Positions 1 through 8,010 of a stretch of 64,000 nt of DNA are shown piece after piece (within the stretch, counting starts at the first letter, position 1; every line of letters starts with the position of its first letter). Below the pieces are notes generated by a model, which was given only the letters and a program-made list of their open reading frames with translations, did no database searches and was not told where the DNA came from. Source of the DNA: UBA2897 sp036733925 (GTDB lineage: Bacteria; Bacillota; Negativicutes; Selenomonadales; Selenomonadaceae); the NCBI GenBank assembly GCA_036733925.1, contig DAIMZO010000009.1, positions 1 to 64,000 on the forward strand. Reading direction: 5' to 3'. The translations under genes were made by a program, and so were the position numbers.

Positions 1-445
1 GACGCTGGGCTGCGCCCGGTTCGTGTACAACCATTTCCTCGCGGTACGCCGCGATTGAATTCTCACATCCTTCGCAAGCTCTCACGGCAGCTCGCAAGGG
101 AACAGCGGCGGCTTTCCCGCAAGCTGCCGAAGTCGAAGAATCGTGACAGGCAGCGCATCCGCGTTGCTCGCGTCCATGAACGCATCGCGAATATCCGCAA
201 GGATTTCCTGCACAAAGTAACGGCACGGCTTGTTCGTGAAAACCAAACGATAGCCGTAGAACACTTGAATGTGCGGGGGATGCTCAATATCTTGAAACAT
301 GCGTTGGAGGAGAAATCCAACGTAGCATAAATAACATCAGTACCGTGGGACACACGGGAATTCACGCTTGGGGAAATCGTGTAAGACGCCAATTCTTCGG
401 AGGCGGCGCAGTGGTTGCTGAACCAAGAATCCCCCGGCTTTAGCC
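1..445 (+). pseudogene. Decayed TnpB (IS200/IS605 family RNA-guided nuclease) relic
   Basis: Three pieces of a TnpB protein lie in different frames. Positions 2-58 encode an N-terminal piece (TLGCARFVYNHFLAVR) ending in a stop. Positions 55-330 encode the central part (LSRQLAREQRRLSRK, then RKDFLHK and LVRENQTIAVEHLNVRGML), typical of the region leading into the RuvC domain. Positions 339-444 encode a C-terminal end (STVGHTGIHAWGNRVRRQF). The zinc-ribbon and later RuvC residues between the second and third pieces are missing, as is much of the N-terminal half. With at least two deletions and frame changes it cannot make an active nuclease. The left edge is cut by the window. Confidence 0.85.
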
Positions 446-459
446 GTGGGGAGTGTCAA
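427..459 (+). mobile_element. IS200/IS605 right-end hairpin / omega-RNA scaffold end
   Basis: Directly after the TnpB C-terminal codons lies a GC-rich hairpin (CCCCCGGC, loop TTTA, GCCG, bulged T, GGGG) ending in GTGTCAA. This layout is the usual right end of IS605-type elements, where the same DNA encodes the 3' scaffold of the TnpB guide RNA. By analogy the guide would begin at 460 in chromosomal DNA. The end looks intact although the protein gene is broken. No left end or tnpA is visible. Confidence 0.65.
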
Positions 460-544
460 TGCGGCTGAGGAAAGTCCCGTATATGGTTCACACCATGGCG
501 TAAAAGAGGCGATGCGTAAACGCAATGCTGACGATTGACCGTAT

Positions 545-1441
545 TCAGTTGTGCATAGGTAGATTTGCGTTTGTCAGCTGTTCGCGGATGAATTTCAGGA
601 CGAGGCGCAGATCTTTGGGAATCTGCCGATTCTTTTTTGTGATCAGGCAGCTGGTCAGAGAAAGCGGCTCATCGAATGGGACGGCCGTGACGTCTTTGAG
701 GGAAGCAATCGCCTGCTCGAACAGGATGCTCGGTGCGGTATGGGTGCGCAGGAGGCTGTGCAGCGTCGACAGATGCGGGGAATAATAGAGGACGTTGAAG
801 GACAGGTGGCGGGCTGCTGCTGCGCGCGTCAGAAGACGCGTGACGAAGAAATTCTCCGAGGGCAGCACGAGGGGGATTTGCGCGGCCTCGGCCAGGCTGA
901 TGCTCGCTCGTGCCGCCAGCGGGTGTTCATTCCAGACAACGAATTTCACCGGACGCGCCGTGATGCGCTGATAATGGAGGTCAGGCAGGGGCTCGCCGTC
1001 ATAATTGACGAGCGCTGCGTCGACTTTTTCCTCCCGTACGAGGTGGGCCGAGGCAATTCCCGCGGGCTCAATCATATCGAGCCGGATTTCCGGATGCTTC
1101 GGGCAGAAATCTTTCAGCAGCCGGGAAATCATGAAAGAGGCCATCTGCTGCGGGATGGCTAACCGCACCTTGCCATGCCGGAGCGCCATTTCCCGCACAT
1201 CCTCATCGAACGCGTCCACCTCTCGCAGCAGTGCGCTGACTTTCTGTTCGAGCCGATTTCCGTCTTGACTGATCAGGATGCTGCGGCCCCTCCGGATGAA
1301 CAGGTTGAGCCCCGTTTCCTTCTCGATGGTCTGGATGGCCTGGCTCAGCGTCGACTGCGCGATGTGGAGCTCTGCCGCCGCGTGCGTGATGTTCTGCAAG
1401 CGGCAGACCGTCAGGAAATAGCGCATCTGCAGAAGTGTCAT
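545..1441 (-). CDS. LysR-family transcriptional regulator
   Basis: This 298-residue protein has the usual LysR layout and length. A winged HTH occupies residues 1-60 (MRYFLTVCRLQNITHAAAEL, then QSTLSQAIQTIE), followed by a linker helix and a periplasmic-binding-like effector domain from about residue 90. The ATG at 1441 follows a GGGAGGAAC ribosome site. It is divergent from the small secreted-peptide gene, with a T-N11-A palindrome between them (1520-1534) that is a plausible binding site. LysR regulators often control the divergent neighbour and themselves. The effector is unknown. Confidence 0.9.
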   Translation of the reverse strand: MTLLQMRYFLTVCRLQNITHAAAELHIAQSTLSQAIQTIEKETGLNLFIRRGRSILISQDGNRLEQKVSALLREVDAFDEDVREMALRHGKVRLAIPQQMASFMISRLLKDFCPKHPEIRLDMIEPAGIASAHLVREEKVDAALVNYDGEPLPDLHYQRITARPVKFVVWNEHPLAARASISLAEAAQIPLVLPSENFFVTRLLTRAAAARHLSFNVLYYSPHLSTLHSLLRTHTAPSILFEQAIASLKDVTAVPFDEPLSLTSCLITKKNRQIPKDLRLVLKFIREQLTNANLPMHN

Positions 1442-1519
1442 GCGAGTGTTCCTCCCTTTTGCTTGATTCTCACGAGATTCCTTCTATGCTTATCATACCG
1501 CCGTTCCCTGCAGAAATCA

Positions 1520-1534
1520 ATCGGTAAAACCGAT
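1520..1534. promoter_or_regulatory. Candidate LysR operator (palindrome)
   Basis: ATCGGT-AAA-ACCGAT is a perfect 6-bp inverted repeat with a 3-bp spacer. It contains a T-N11-A core, the form expected of a LysR box. It sits 79 bp upstream of the LysR start and 22 bp before the -35 hexamer of the divergent small gene. The assignment to this regulator is inference from position and form. Confidence 0.5.
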
Positions 1535-1555
1535 AAGAATATCAAATTTAACTGT

Positions 1556-1584
1556 TTCACAGATGCCGGCGCGTATGGCATAAT
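1556..1584 (+). promoter_or_regulatory. Sigma-A-type promoter of the small secreted-peptide gene
   Basis: TTCACA (1556-1561) and CATAAT (1579-1584) each match the vegetative consensus at five of six positions, with an ideal 17-bp spacer. The promoter points to the small gene at 1680 and leaves a 5' leader of roughly 85-90 nt. Confidence 0.6.
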
Positions 1585-1679
1585 AAAGATGTCGAAAGGA
1601 AGAAATCCGGAAGAAATCTTCGGAACAGCAGTTCCAATCCGTAGAGAGAACCCACAAGAAAAGAATGGAGTGAATGATC

Positions 1680-1883
1680 ATGAAAAAGGAAAATGTGATT
1701 TACGGTGTCCTCGTGGCAGTCCTGCTCATCCTGCCATTCTGCGCCAACCTGGCCTCCGCCGGCGAAAAAGGCTACGACCCAAGCGCCAAAGCGGCCCCCG
1801 CCATCTATACGGAGACGTCCAGCTACGCCGGAACCGCGAAAGTAGAGAACTTCGGCCTCGAACAGCCCGCTGTCGATCGCTGA
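1680..1883 (+). CDS. Small secreted protein of unknown function
   Basis: About 67 residues. A Sec signal peptide is clear: MKKEN, a hydrophobic core (VLVAVLLILPFCANL) and an ASA cleavage site near residue 26. The mature part is only about 40 residues, polar and rich in Ala and Tyr. The ATG at 1680 is chosen because GGAG at 1667-1670 is nine bases upstream; an in-frame ATG at 1674 lies too close. It has its own promoter and is followed by a terminator at 1991, so it is probably monocistronic. I recognise no family. The divergent LysR gene may regulate it. Confidence 0.65.
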   Translation: MKKENVIYGVLVAVLLILPFCANLASAGEKGYDPSAKAAPAIYTETSSYAGTAKVENFGLEQPAVDR

Positions 1884-1990
1884 TTCTTTCGTTGCGCATC
1901 ATATCTTATCCCATCCAACCAAGCCGGGACATCCTATTGCTCCGATGCATAACAAAGATTTGATCCGCAAAGAATTGAATATAGCCTGAC

Positions 1991-2016
1991 AAAAGCCGCC
2001 TTTTGGGCGGCTTTTT
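1991..2016. terminator. Bidirectional rho-independent terminator
   Basis: Stem AAAGCCGCC/GGCGGCTTT with loop TTTTG-type and a T run on both strands. It ends the small secreted-peptide transcript (+) and the protease-MFS operon (-). Confidence 0.85.
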
Positions 2017-2057
2017 CGAATCGATTTTTGTGGAGCTCTTGTTTCTATGGAGATGTG

Positions 2058-3254
2058 TCAGTTGCTCGTTTCAGGGATCTTGCGGCAGATGGCGAAGTTG
2101 CACCAGAAGGCGTCGAGGAGGAGCAGGGCGGCGACGAGGAAGAAGGTGTGCGCGAAGCCGATGCTGGCGACGAGCTGGCCGCCGAAGAAGGAGCCGGTGA
2201 ACATGCCGAGGAACTGCGCGGACTGGTTGAAGCCGTAGATGCGGCCGAGGCAGGCGGATGGGGTAATCTGGCGGATGAGGTTGTTGGTCGACGGCATGAA
2301 GCCGGCGGTCGCGATGCCGTGGATGAAGCGCAGTACGGCGAGCTGCCAGGCCGCGGTCACGAGGCCCTGCGGGATGGAGACAAGGCCGGCGAGGGTCAGG
2401 CTGCCGAGCAGGACTTTCTGTGCGCCGAGGTGGTCGGAGAGGTTGCCGAGTTTCGACGCAAAAAGCGCCGAGGCGATGCCCGCACTCGAGAACACGGCGC
2501 CGGATACGACGGCGAGGTGCTCAGTATCCGGCTCGATCTGCGCGATGTAGACGGTCAGGATCGGCTGGACGCAGGACAGCGAGAAATGCAGCAGCAGGGT
2601 CGTCAGGAAAAGGCCGATGAGTGCGCCGGGGGCCGGCAGGCGCGAGAAGGTCTCGCGGAGCGACAGTGCGGCGGCCTGCGGCACGGGCTTGCGCGTCTCG
2701 TGGATCTGGGTCAGCGCGAGGCAGCCGAGCAGGCAGCAGATTCCGATGAAGAAGAAGGAATGGCGGTAGCCGATGACCTCGGAGAGCCAGCCGCCGAAGA
2801 CCGGGCCGAGCAGGCCGCCAGACACCTGCGCGGTGAAGAACATGCCCATGGCCCAGCCGGAGCGCTCCTTCGGCGTCTCGCCGGCAATCAGCGGGATGGC
2901 GGCCGCCTGGAAGCCGGACAGGGCGCCCTGCACGAGGCGCAGGGCGACGAGGTGCCAGACGCTCTGCGCGAGGCCCATCGCAATCATGATGAGGCCGAGC
3001 CAGCCGGACGCGCGCAGGACCATCGGCTTGCGGCCGTATTTATCCGACAAGCGTCCCCAGATCGGGGAGAAGATCGCGAGACTGATGAAGTTGCAGCCGA
3101 AGACGATGCCGGCCCAGCGTGCGATATCGCCGTGGTCATGGACGCCGAGTTCCTCGATGTAGAGCGGCAGGATCGGCGCCATCTGGCTCATGCCGACCGA
3201 GACGATGAAGGATGCGGCGCAGCAGATCAGCAGATTCTTTTTCCATATATCCAA
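2058..3254 (-). CDS. MFS multidrug-type efflux transporter
   Basis: About 398 residues with twelve hydrophobic segments. The MFS signature after segment 2 is present (GRLSDKYGRKP), with a weaker copy in the second half (GNLSDHLGAQK). The N-terminus MDIWKKNL... and PILPLYIEELGV resemble MdtG/DHA1 drug:H+ antiporters. I place the start at the TTG at 3254, where the family N-terminus begins; longer in-frame starts would run far into the upstream protease gene. The chosen start overlaps that gene by 28 bp, so translation is probably coupled. The substrate cannot be told from sequence. Confidence 0.85.
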   Translation of the reverse strand: MDIWKKNLLICCAASFIVSVGMSQMAPILPLYIEELGVHDHGDIARWAGIVFGCNFISLAIFSPIWGRLSDKYGRKPMVLRASGWLGLIMIAMGLAQSVWHLVALRLVQGALSGFQAAAIPLIAGETPKERSGWAMGMFFTAQVSGGLLGPVFGGWLSEVIGYRHSFFFIGICCLLGCLALTQIHETRKPVPQAAALSLRETFSRLPAPGALIGLFLTTLLLHFSLSCVQPILTVYIAQIEPDTEHLAVVSGAVFSSAGIASALFASKLGNLSDHLGAQKVLLGSLTLAGLVSIPQGLVTAAWQLAVLRFIHGIATAGFMPSTNNLIRQITPSACLGRIYGFNQSAQFLGMFTGSFFGGQLVASIGFAHTFFLVAALLLLDAFWCNFAICRKIPETSN

Positions 3255-5095
3255 ACAAAGACTTCTTTCTGATAGCAAAAGGAGGGAACTTTCTTGGCCT
3301 GTTCCTGTTTTTCTTTCTGCTCTTTCTTCCATGCTTCGGCGGCTTTCTTCTTCGCCTCGGCCTTGGCTTTCTGCACGGTCTCGTAGTCGGTCTTGGAGAT
3401 GTCTTTGAGGTAATTCTCCGGGATGCGCGCGTAGGCCTTTGGACTGATTGCGTAAAAGGCTTTGTAGTCCGCGAGGGCCTTCTGATGGTTGCCGAGCTCG
3501 TCGTAGATGCCCGCGCGCATGAGCGGCCCCCAGCCGTTCTTCGGGTCGATCGCGATTGCCTTCGTGAGGTCGGCAATCGCGCGGTTCGTGTCGCCGGCCA
3601 TGTGGAAGACGTCCGCGCGGTTCAGGTAGTTGTAGACGTCCTTCGGGTCGAGCTCGACGGCCTTGTCGGAGTCCGCAATGGCCCCGGCGTAGTCCCCATT
3701 CACGGCCTTCGCGCGGCCGCGGATCGAGTAGTTCAGTGCCGTGCTGTCCGGATTGTGCGCGGACATCGCGCGCTGCATCTGATAGAGCGCCTGCTCCGGC
3801 ATACCGTAGTCGCTGTAGGTGTCCGCGCTCTCGCGGATCTTCTTCACGGCGTCCGAGGGGATTGCGAGCGCGGCGGCCCGCTTCTCATCGAGGGCCTTTT
3901 TTCGTTTCGCTTCTTCCTCCTGCAGGCGGACGCGCGCGCCGCTCGCGGCTTCGCCGGCGTAGGCCGCATCGACGAGCTGCACGAGCTTGCGGTAGGCGTT
4001 GTTTTTCTCCACAAAGGTCTTCAGCGTCTGGTAGACGCGGTCATCCGTCAGATAGGAGCCTGCAGACGCAAAATTCCAGCCCGCCGGGCCCGCGTAGTCG
4101 TGGAAGGCTTTCGAGAGCGCGCCGGCGATGAAGTAGGCGTTCTCCGCCGTGTTGTTGTAGTTCTCTTTCGTCCAGTCCGCGCTGAGCAGGTACTGGCCGT
4201 CGATATAGATGTCGCGCTTGTCCTTGACCGTGACATGGCCTGCGCCGTAGGCGGTCATCATCTGTGCGAGTTTCTGTTCGCGCAGGGCCGTGTCCGGGTG
4301 GTCGTTGTAGTTCTCCTGGTTCTGGTTCGCGGCGTTGATATCCTGATGCTCGAGCACGTTCTGCGTCTCGTAGGTCAGGTAGTAGTCCATGCGCGCCATG
4401 GCCGCGGCGCCGCCGCCCGGGTTGAAGCCGGCCGACGTCATGAGGTAGAAGCCGCCTTCATCTGCGTCGTACTCGGTCGGGAGCGTGACGTTCTTCGCAA
4501 TCGAGTAGTTTGCGAGCGAGTTCAGCTGGTACCAGTCCATGAGATTCGCGTCCATGTTGAGGAAGCTCATGCCGTAGTACTGGGCGACTGCTTTTGCGTA
4601 GTTTTTCGCGCTGTGCTGCTCGAGGCCGTGGGTCATCTCATGGCCGAGGACGGCGGCGAGCTCGTCGGGATCGCAGTCGAGGCCGCGGACGAGCGCGCGG
4701 TTGATCGAGACGTAGTCGGTCGGATAGCAGGCCGCATTGAACTCCTTGCTGTCGTTGACGCGCCAGATGAAGGGCAGGGAATTCGCCGGCAGCACATAGT
4801 CGCCCTTGGTTGCCAGCCGCTCCATGACGTGGTTGACGATCTGCGTGTCGTTCAGGTTCGGGTCGAGTCCGTTCTCATGGATGTCCTGCCTTTCGCTCTG
4901 CACTTGCGCATTGACGTTGCCGCCCATCGCGAGGATCGACGAGAGACTCGACTTGTAGGCGGCGAACACGCCGAGCGCCTGTGCGGCGGCGCCCCAGATA
5001 TCGACGGCCTCGGCCCGCGGCATGCCGAGTGCGAGCCCCGGCACGAGCAGGGCGCAGAGGATTCCCGCGCGGAATTTATGAGAAAAATGTGGCAA
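3227..5095 (-). CDS. M48-family metalloprotease with C-terminal TPR repeats, secreted
   Basis: About 622 residues. A signal peptide (hydrophobic core CALLVPGLALG, cleavage after AEA near residue 30) sends it across the inner membrane. The zinc motif HEMTH (residues 152-156) and a downstream EYDADEGG glutamate motif mark an M48 peptidase like BepA/YfgC. About four TPR units follow after residue 410 and a basic, Lys-rich tail ends it. The TTG at 5095 is chosen because AGGAGGTG lies seven bases upstream and the signal peptide then starts at once. In diderms such proteins act in outer-membrane quality control, which fits a Negativicute. First gene of a two-gene operon. Confidence 0.85.
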   Translation of the reverse strand: MPHFSHKFRAGILCALLVPGLALGMPRAEAVDIWGAAAQALGVFAAYKSSLSSILAMGGNVNAQVQSERQDIHENGLDPNLNDTQIVNHVMERLATKGDYVLPANSLPFIWRVNDSKEFNAACYPTDYVSINRALVRGLDCDPDELAAVLGHEMTHGLEQHSAKNYAKAVAQYYGMSFLNMDANLMDWYQLNSLANYSIAKNVTLPTEYDADEGGFYLMTSAGFNPGGGAAAMARMDYYLTYETQNVLEHQDINAANQNQENYNDHPDTALREQKLAQMMTAYGAGHVTVKDKRDIYIDGQYLLSADWTKENYNNTAENAYFIAGALSKAFHDYAGPAGWNFASAGSYLTDDRVYQTLKTFVEKNNAYRKLVQLVDAAYAGEAASGARVRLQEEEAKRKKALDEKRAAALAIPSDAVKKIRESADTYSDYGMPEQALYQMQRAMSAHNPDSTALNYSIRGRAKAVNGDYAGAIADSDKAVELDPKDVYNYLNRADVFHMAGDTNRAIADLTKAIAIDPKNGWGPLMRAGIYDELGNHQKALADYKAFYAISPKAYARIPENYLKDISKTDYETVQKAKAEAKKKAAEAWKKEQKEKQEQAKKVPSFCYQKEVFVWIYGKRIC

Positions 5096-5123
5096 AAGGG
5101 CCACCTCCTGCTTGCAATCTGAA

Positions 5124-5138
5124 GATAGGCGGCCTATC
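5124..5138. repeat. Inverted repeat in the leader of the M48 gene
   Basis: GATAGG-CGG-CCTATC, a perfect 6-bp inverted repeat 29 bp upstream of the protease start. It could be an operator or a leader hairpin. No regulator can be assigned. Confidence 0.4.
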
Positions 5139-5228
5139 ACCCGATCGGGCCACCCAGACTATCTCTATTTTAGCATAGGCGGCATGAAAAAGGATAAAAA
5201 AAGAGAAAAAGAATATTGAGGGGATACG

Positions 5229-5273
5229 GAAAGGGCCGTTGCCCGAGCATCTTGCCCGGGCAGCGGCCCTTTC
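5229..5273 (-). terminator. Long hairpin downstream of metQ
   Basis: A 17-bp stem with one G-U pair (left arm 5229-5245, right arm 5257-5273) begins 26 bp after the metQ stop. On the minus strand the base of the stem is not followed at once by a T run; the first T-rich stretch comes about 15 bp later. It probably ends or protects the metNIQ transcript. Confidence 0.6.
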
Positions 5274-5298
5274 AACGAGTCAATCGATTCCACCGGGA

Positions 5299-6129
5299 TC
5301 AGAACGCGGCGACGACAGCGCCCTTGTACTTATCCTTGATGAAGTCTTTGATTTCCTGGCTCTTCAGCGCTTTGATCAGCGCCTGGATCTCCGGACGGTC
5401 CTGATCGCCGTCGCGGACGGCGATGATGTTGACGTACGGGGACGTGCTGTCCTCGATGAACATCGCGTCTTTCGTCGGGTCGAGGTTGATCTGCATTGCG
5501 AAGTTCGAGTTGATGATGGCGGCATCGACATCATCGATTGTGCGCGGCACCTGCGCGGCTTCGACTTCCTGGAATTTCAGGTGTTTCGGGTTCTCGGCGA
5601 TATCCTTGACCGTCGCTTCCTCCGTCACGCCGTCCTTGAGCTTGATGATGCCGGCCTTCTGCAGCAGGAGCAGGGAGCGGCCGCCGTTGGTCGGGTCGTT
5701 CGGGATGGAGATCGTCGCGCCGTCCTTGAGCTCATCGAGGCTCTTGATCTTGTGCGAATAGATGCCCATCGGCTCGATGTGGATGCCGGCCGCGTTGACG
5801 AGCTTGCACTCCGGATGCTCTTTGACGAAGTTCTTGAGGTACGGCTCATGCTGGAAGTAGTTCGCGTCGAGCTCCTTGTCGTTCAGAGCGATGTTCGGCT
5901 GGACGTAGTCGTTGAATTCGACGATCTCGAGCGTGATGCCCTGCTTCTCGAGAATCGGCTTGACCTGCTCGAGGATTTCAGCGTGCGGGACAGCCGTCGC
6001 GCCGACCTTGATGGTCTTGCTCTCTTTGGCAGCGCTGCTGCTGCCGTCGTTGGAGCCCGTGCTGCCGCAGCCCGCGAGTGCGAGCGTCGCGATGAGCAGC
6101 GTGGCAACCAGTGCAAATACTTTTTTCAT
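5299..6129 (-). CDS. metQ: Methionine ABC transporter, substrate-binding lipoprotein MetQ
   Basis: 276 residues with a lipoprotein signal: hydrophobic core ATLLIATLALAG followed by the lipobox cysteine (ALAGC, Cys20). The Ser/Gly-rich linker and NlpA/MetQ domain follow (KVGATAVPHAEILE, DANYFQHEPYL, SIPNDPTNGGRSL). It captures methionine, probably including D-methionine, and delivers it to MetI. It is the last gene of the metNIQ operon, 27 bp after metI. NlpA paralogues can bind other amino acids, but the complete operon makes methionine the best call. Confidence 0.93.
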   Translation of the reverse strand: MKKVFALVATLLIATLALAGCGSTGSNDGSSSAAKESKTIKVGATAVPHAEILEQVKPILEKQGITLEIVEFNDYVQPNIALNDKELDANYFQHEPYLKNFVKEHPECKLVNAAGIHIEPMGIYSHKIKSLDELKDGATISIPNDPTNGGRSLLLLQKAGIIKLKDGVTEEATVKDIAENPKHLKFQEVEAAQVPRTIDDVDAAIINSNFAMQINLDPTKDAMFIEDSTSPYVNIIAVRDGDQDRPEIQALIKALKSQEIKDFIKDKYKGAVVAAF

Positions 6130-6156
6130 GGAATTTCCTCCTTCTTTCTCTGGGGG

Positions 6157-6810
6157 TTATCTCTTATCCAGATGTTTGGCCAGGCGGTTGCCGCCAAACT
6201 GAACAAGCTGAACGAGTACGACAAGCACGATGACGGTCGCGAGCATGACGTCCGGGCGGAAACGCTGGTAGCCATAGCGGATCGCGAGGTCACCGAGGCC
6301 GCCGCCGCCGATGGCACCGGCCATCGCGGATTCGCCGACGAGGTTGATGATGACGGTCGTGAGCTGCGCGACAATCGAAGACATGGATTCCGGCAGCAGC
6401 ACCTTCCCGATGATCTGGAACGGTGTCGCGCCCATGGACTCCGCGGCCTCGACGAGGCCGTACGGGACTTCCTTGAGGCTCGTCTCGACCTGGCGGCCGA
6501 TGAACGGCACCGCCGCGATGACGAGCGGTACCATGGCGGCCGTCGTGCCGATCGCCGTGCCGACGAGCAGGCGCGTCAGCGGGATGATCGCGACCATCAG
6601 GATGATGAACGGGATCGAGCGGATGATGTTGACGACCGTCCCGAGCACCTTGTTGACGAGCGGTGCCTCGAGGATCTGCCCCTTGCCGGTCGTATGCAGC
6701 AGCACGCCGAGTGGCACGCCGATGACCGTTGCGATGATCATCGAGACGACGACCATGTAGATGGTCTGCCCGAGTGCGGGCAGCAGCAGGTCAAGCATTC
6801 CGGTGGACAT
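6157..6810 (-). CDS. metI: Methionine ABC transporter permease MetI
   Basis: 217 residues, the usual MetI length, with about five membrane segments. The ABC permease coupling motif is clear (EAAESMGATPFQIIGKVLLPES), followed by the conserved AGAIGGGGLGDLAIRYGYQR region typical of MetI. It forms the homodimeric channel of the importer. The start overlaps metN by 20 bp, suggesting translational coupling. Confidence 0.95.
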   Translation of the reverse strand: MSTGMLDLLLPALGQTIYMVVVSMIIATVIGVPLGVLLHTTGKGQILEAPLVNKVLGTVVNIIRSIPFIILMVAIIPLTRLLVGTAIGTTAAMVPLVIAAVPFIGRQVETSLKEVPYGLVEAAESMGATPFQIIGKVLLPESMSSIVAQLTTVIINLVGESAMAGAIGGGGLGDLAIRYGYQRFRPDVMLATVIVLVVLVQLVQFGGNRLAKHLDKR

Positions 6811-7840
6811 AGCCGATCACCTCCAATCGGATATCCTGCTTCTGCAGGTATGCCATGGCCGCCTCGATGCGGTCCTGCGGCCCGGTGATGCCGATGATCA
6901 TGCGGCCGAACGGGATGCCGTGCACCTGATCGAGATTCCCGTAGAGCATCGAGACATCGATTTCCGGGAAATTCTTGATCGTGTCGGCGAGCACCGGGTC
7001 GTCGGCGGATTCGCCGACGAAGGTCACGCGCAGCAGCAGGTAGCTGCCCGGCAGCGGCTCCTTCGAGATCTCACCGCCGCGGAACGCGGCCGGCAGGTCG
7101 TTCGAGATCAGCGAGCCGATGAATTCGCGCGTGATGGGCTTCTGCGGGTTCGTGATGATGTCGAGCACGCTGCCCTGCTCCGCGATGACGCCGTTCTCGA
7201 TGACGGCGACCTTGTCGCAGATCTCCTTGATGACCTGCATCTCATGCGTGATGACGACGACGGTCAGCTGGAGCTTTTCGTTGATGTTCCGGATCAGGTC
7301 GAGGATGGAGCGCGTGGTCTGCGGGTCGAGCGCGCTTGTCGCCTCGTCGCAGAGCAGCACTTTCGGGTCACTCGCGAGGGCGCGCGCGATGCCGACGCGC
7401 TGTTTCTGCCCGCCGGAGAGCTGGGACGGATACTGCTTCGCCTTGCTCTCGAGCCCGACGAGGGACAGCAGCGGCTCGACCTTCGCGCGGATTTCCTTTT
7501 CGCTCTTATGCGCGAGGCGGAGCGGGAACGCGATGTTGTCGTAGACCGTCGCTGAGGACAGCAAGTTGAAATGCTGGAAAATCATGCCGATGTTTTTGCG
7601 GGCCGCGCGCAGCTCTTTATCGGAGAGCGCGGTCATGTCCTGCCCGTCGACGATGACCTTGCCGGCGGTCGGCCGCTCGAGCAGGTTGATGCACCGGATC
7701 AGGGTGGACTTCCCAGCCCCCGAGAGGCCGATGATGCCGTAGATGTCGCCGGTATCGATCGTGAGGTCGATGCCTTTGAGCGCATGGACAGGCCCCTGCG
7801 GGCTGTCATAAGTCTTCTCAATATGAGAAAGCGTAATCAA
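6791..7840 (-). CDS. metN: Methionine ABC transporter ATPase MetN
   Basis: 349 residues. Walker A GLSGAGKST is at residues 38-46, the signature LSGGQKQR near 142, and the Walker B aspartate-glutamate in VLLCDEATSALD. A C-terminal NIL domain (about 260-345) is the part that binds methionine and inhibits transport in characterised MetN proteins. The start is TTG (7838-7840) behind AGGAAGTG. It is first in the operon. The roughly 90-bp leader has a TATAAT -10 but no S-box or T-box fold that I can recognise, so regulation is left open. Confidence 0.95.
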   Translation of the reverse strand: MITLSHIEKTYDSPQGPVHALKGIDLTIDTGDIYGIIGLSGAGKSTLIRCINLLERPTAGKVIVDGQDMTALSDKELRAARKNIGMIFQHFNLLSSATVYDNIAFPLRLAHKSEKEIRAKVEPLLSLVGLESKAKQYPSQLSGGQKQRVGIARALASDPKVLLCDEATSALDPQTTRSILDLIRNINEKLQLTVVVITHEMQVIKEICDKVAVIENGVIAEQGSVLDIITNPQKPITREFIGSLISNDLPAAFRGGEISKEPLPGSYLLLRVTFVGESADDPVLADTIKNFPEIDVSMLYGNLDQVHGIPFGRMIIGITGPQDRIEAAMAYLQKQDIRLEVIGYVHRNA

Positions 7841-7980
7841 CGCCTATCACTTCCTATCTTCAGAATCCCTGCTTCTCCGCTATGAGGGAGAGGGAATCAA
7901 CTGTCCTCCATTATAACAGGAAAGCCAGGTAAGGGCTAATACCTATAAACATTTGTCTGATATAACTTTAAGATATAGCA

Positions 7981-8010
7981 AAGAAAACCTTCCTGCCTGC
8001 TCAGGGCAGG
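7981..8010 (-). terminator. Weak terminator after the membrane-anchored protein gene
   Basis: Stem CCTGCC/GGCAGG (7992-7997 with 8005-8010) overlaps the stop codon of the gene ending at 8001. On the minus strand it is followed by a T-rich tract. The stem is short. Confidence 0.45.

Noticed and set aside
2028..3272. Long plus-strand open frame opposite the MFS gene
   Set aside because: Its protein is a low-complexity Asp/Glu/Arg/Ala string typical of antisense frames in GC-rich genes; the minus strand encodes a clear transporter.
7841..7950. Possible S-box or T-box riboswitch before metN
   Set aside because: The leader is too short and lacks the conserved blocks of SAM riboswitches or the T-box motif.
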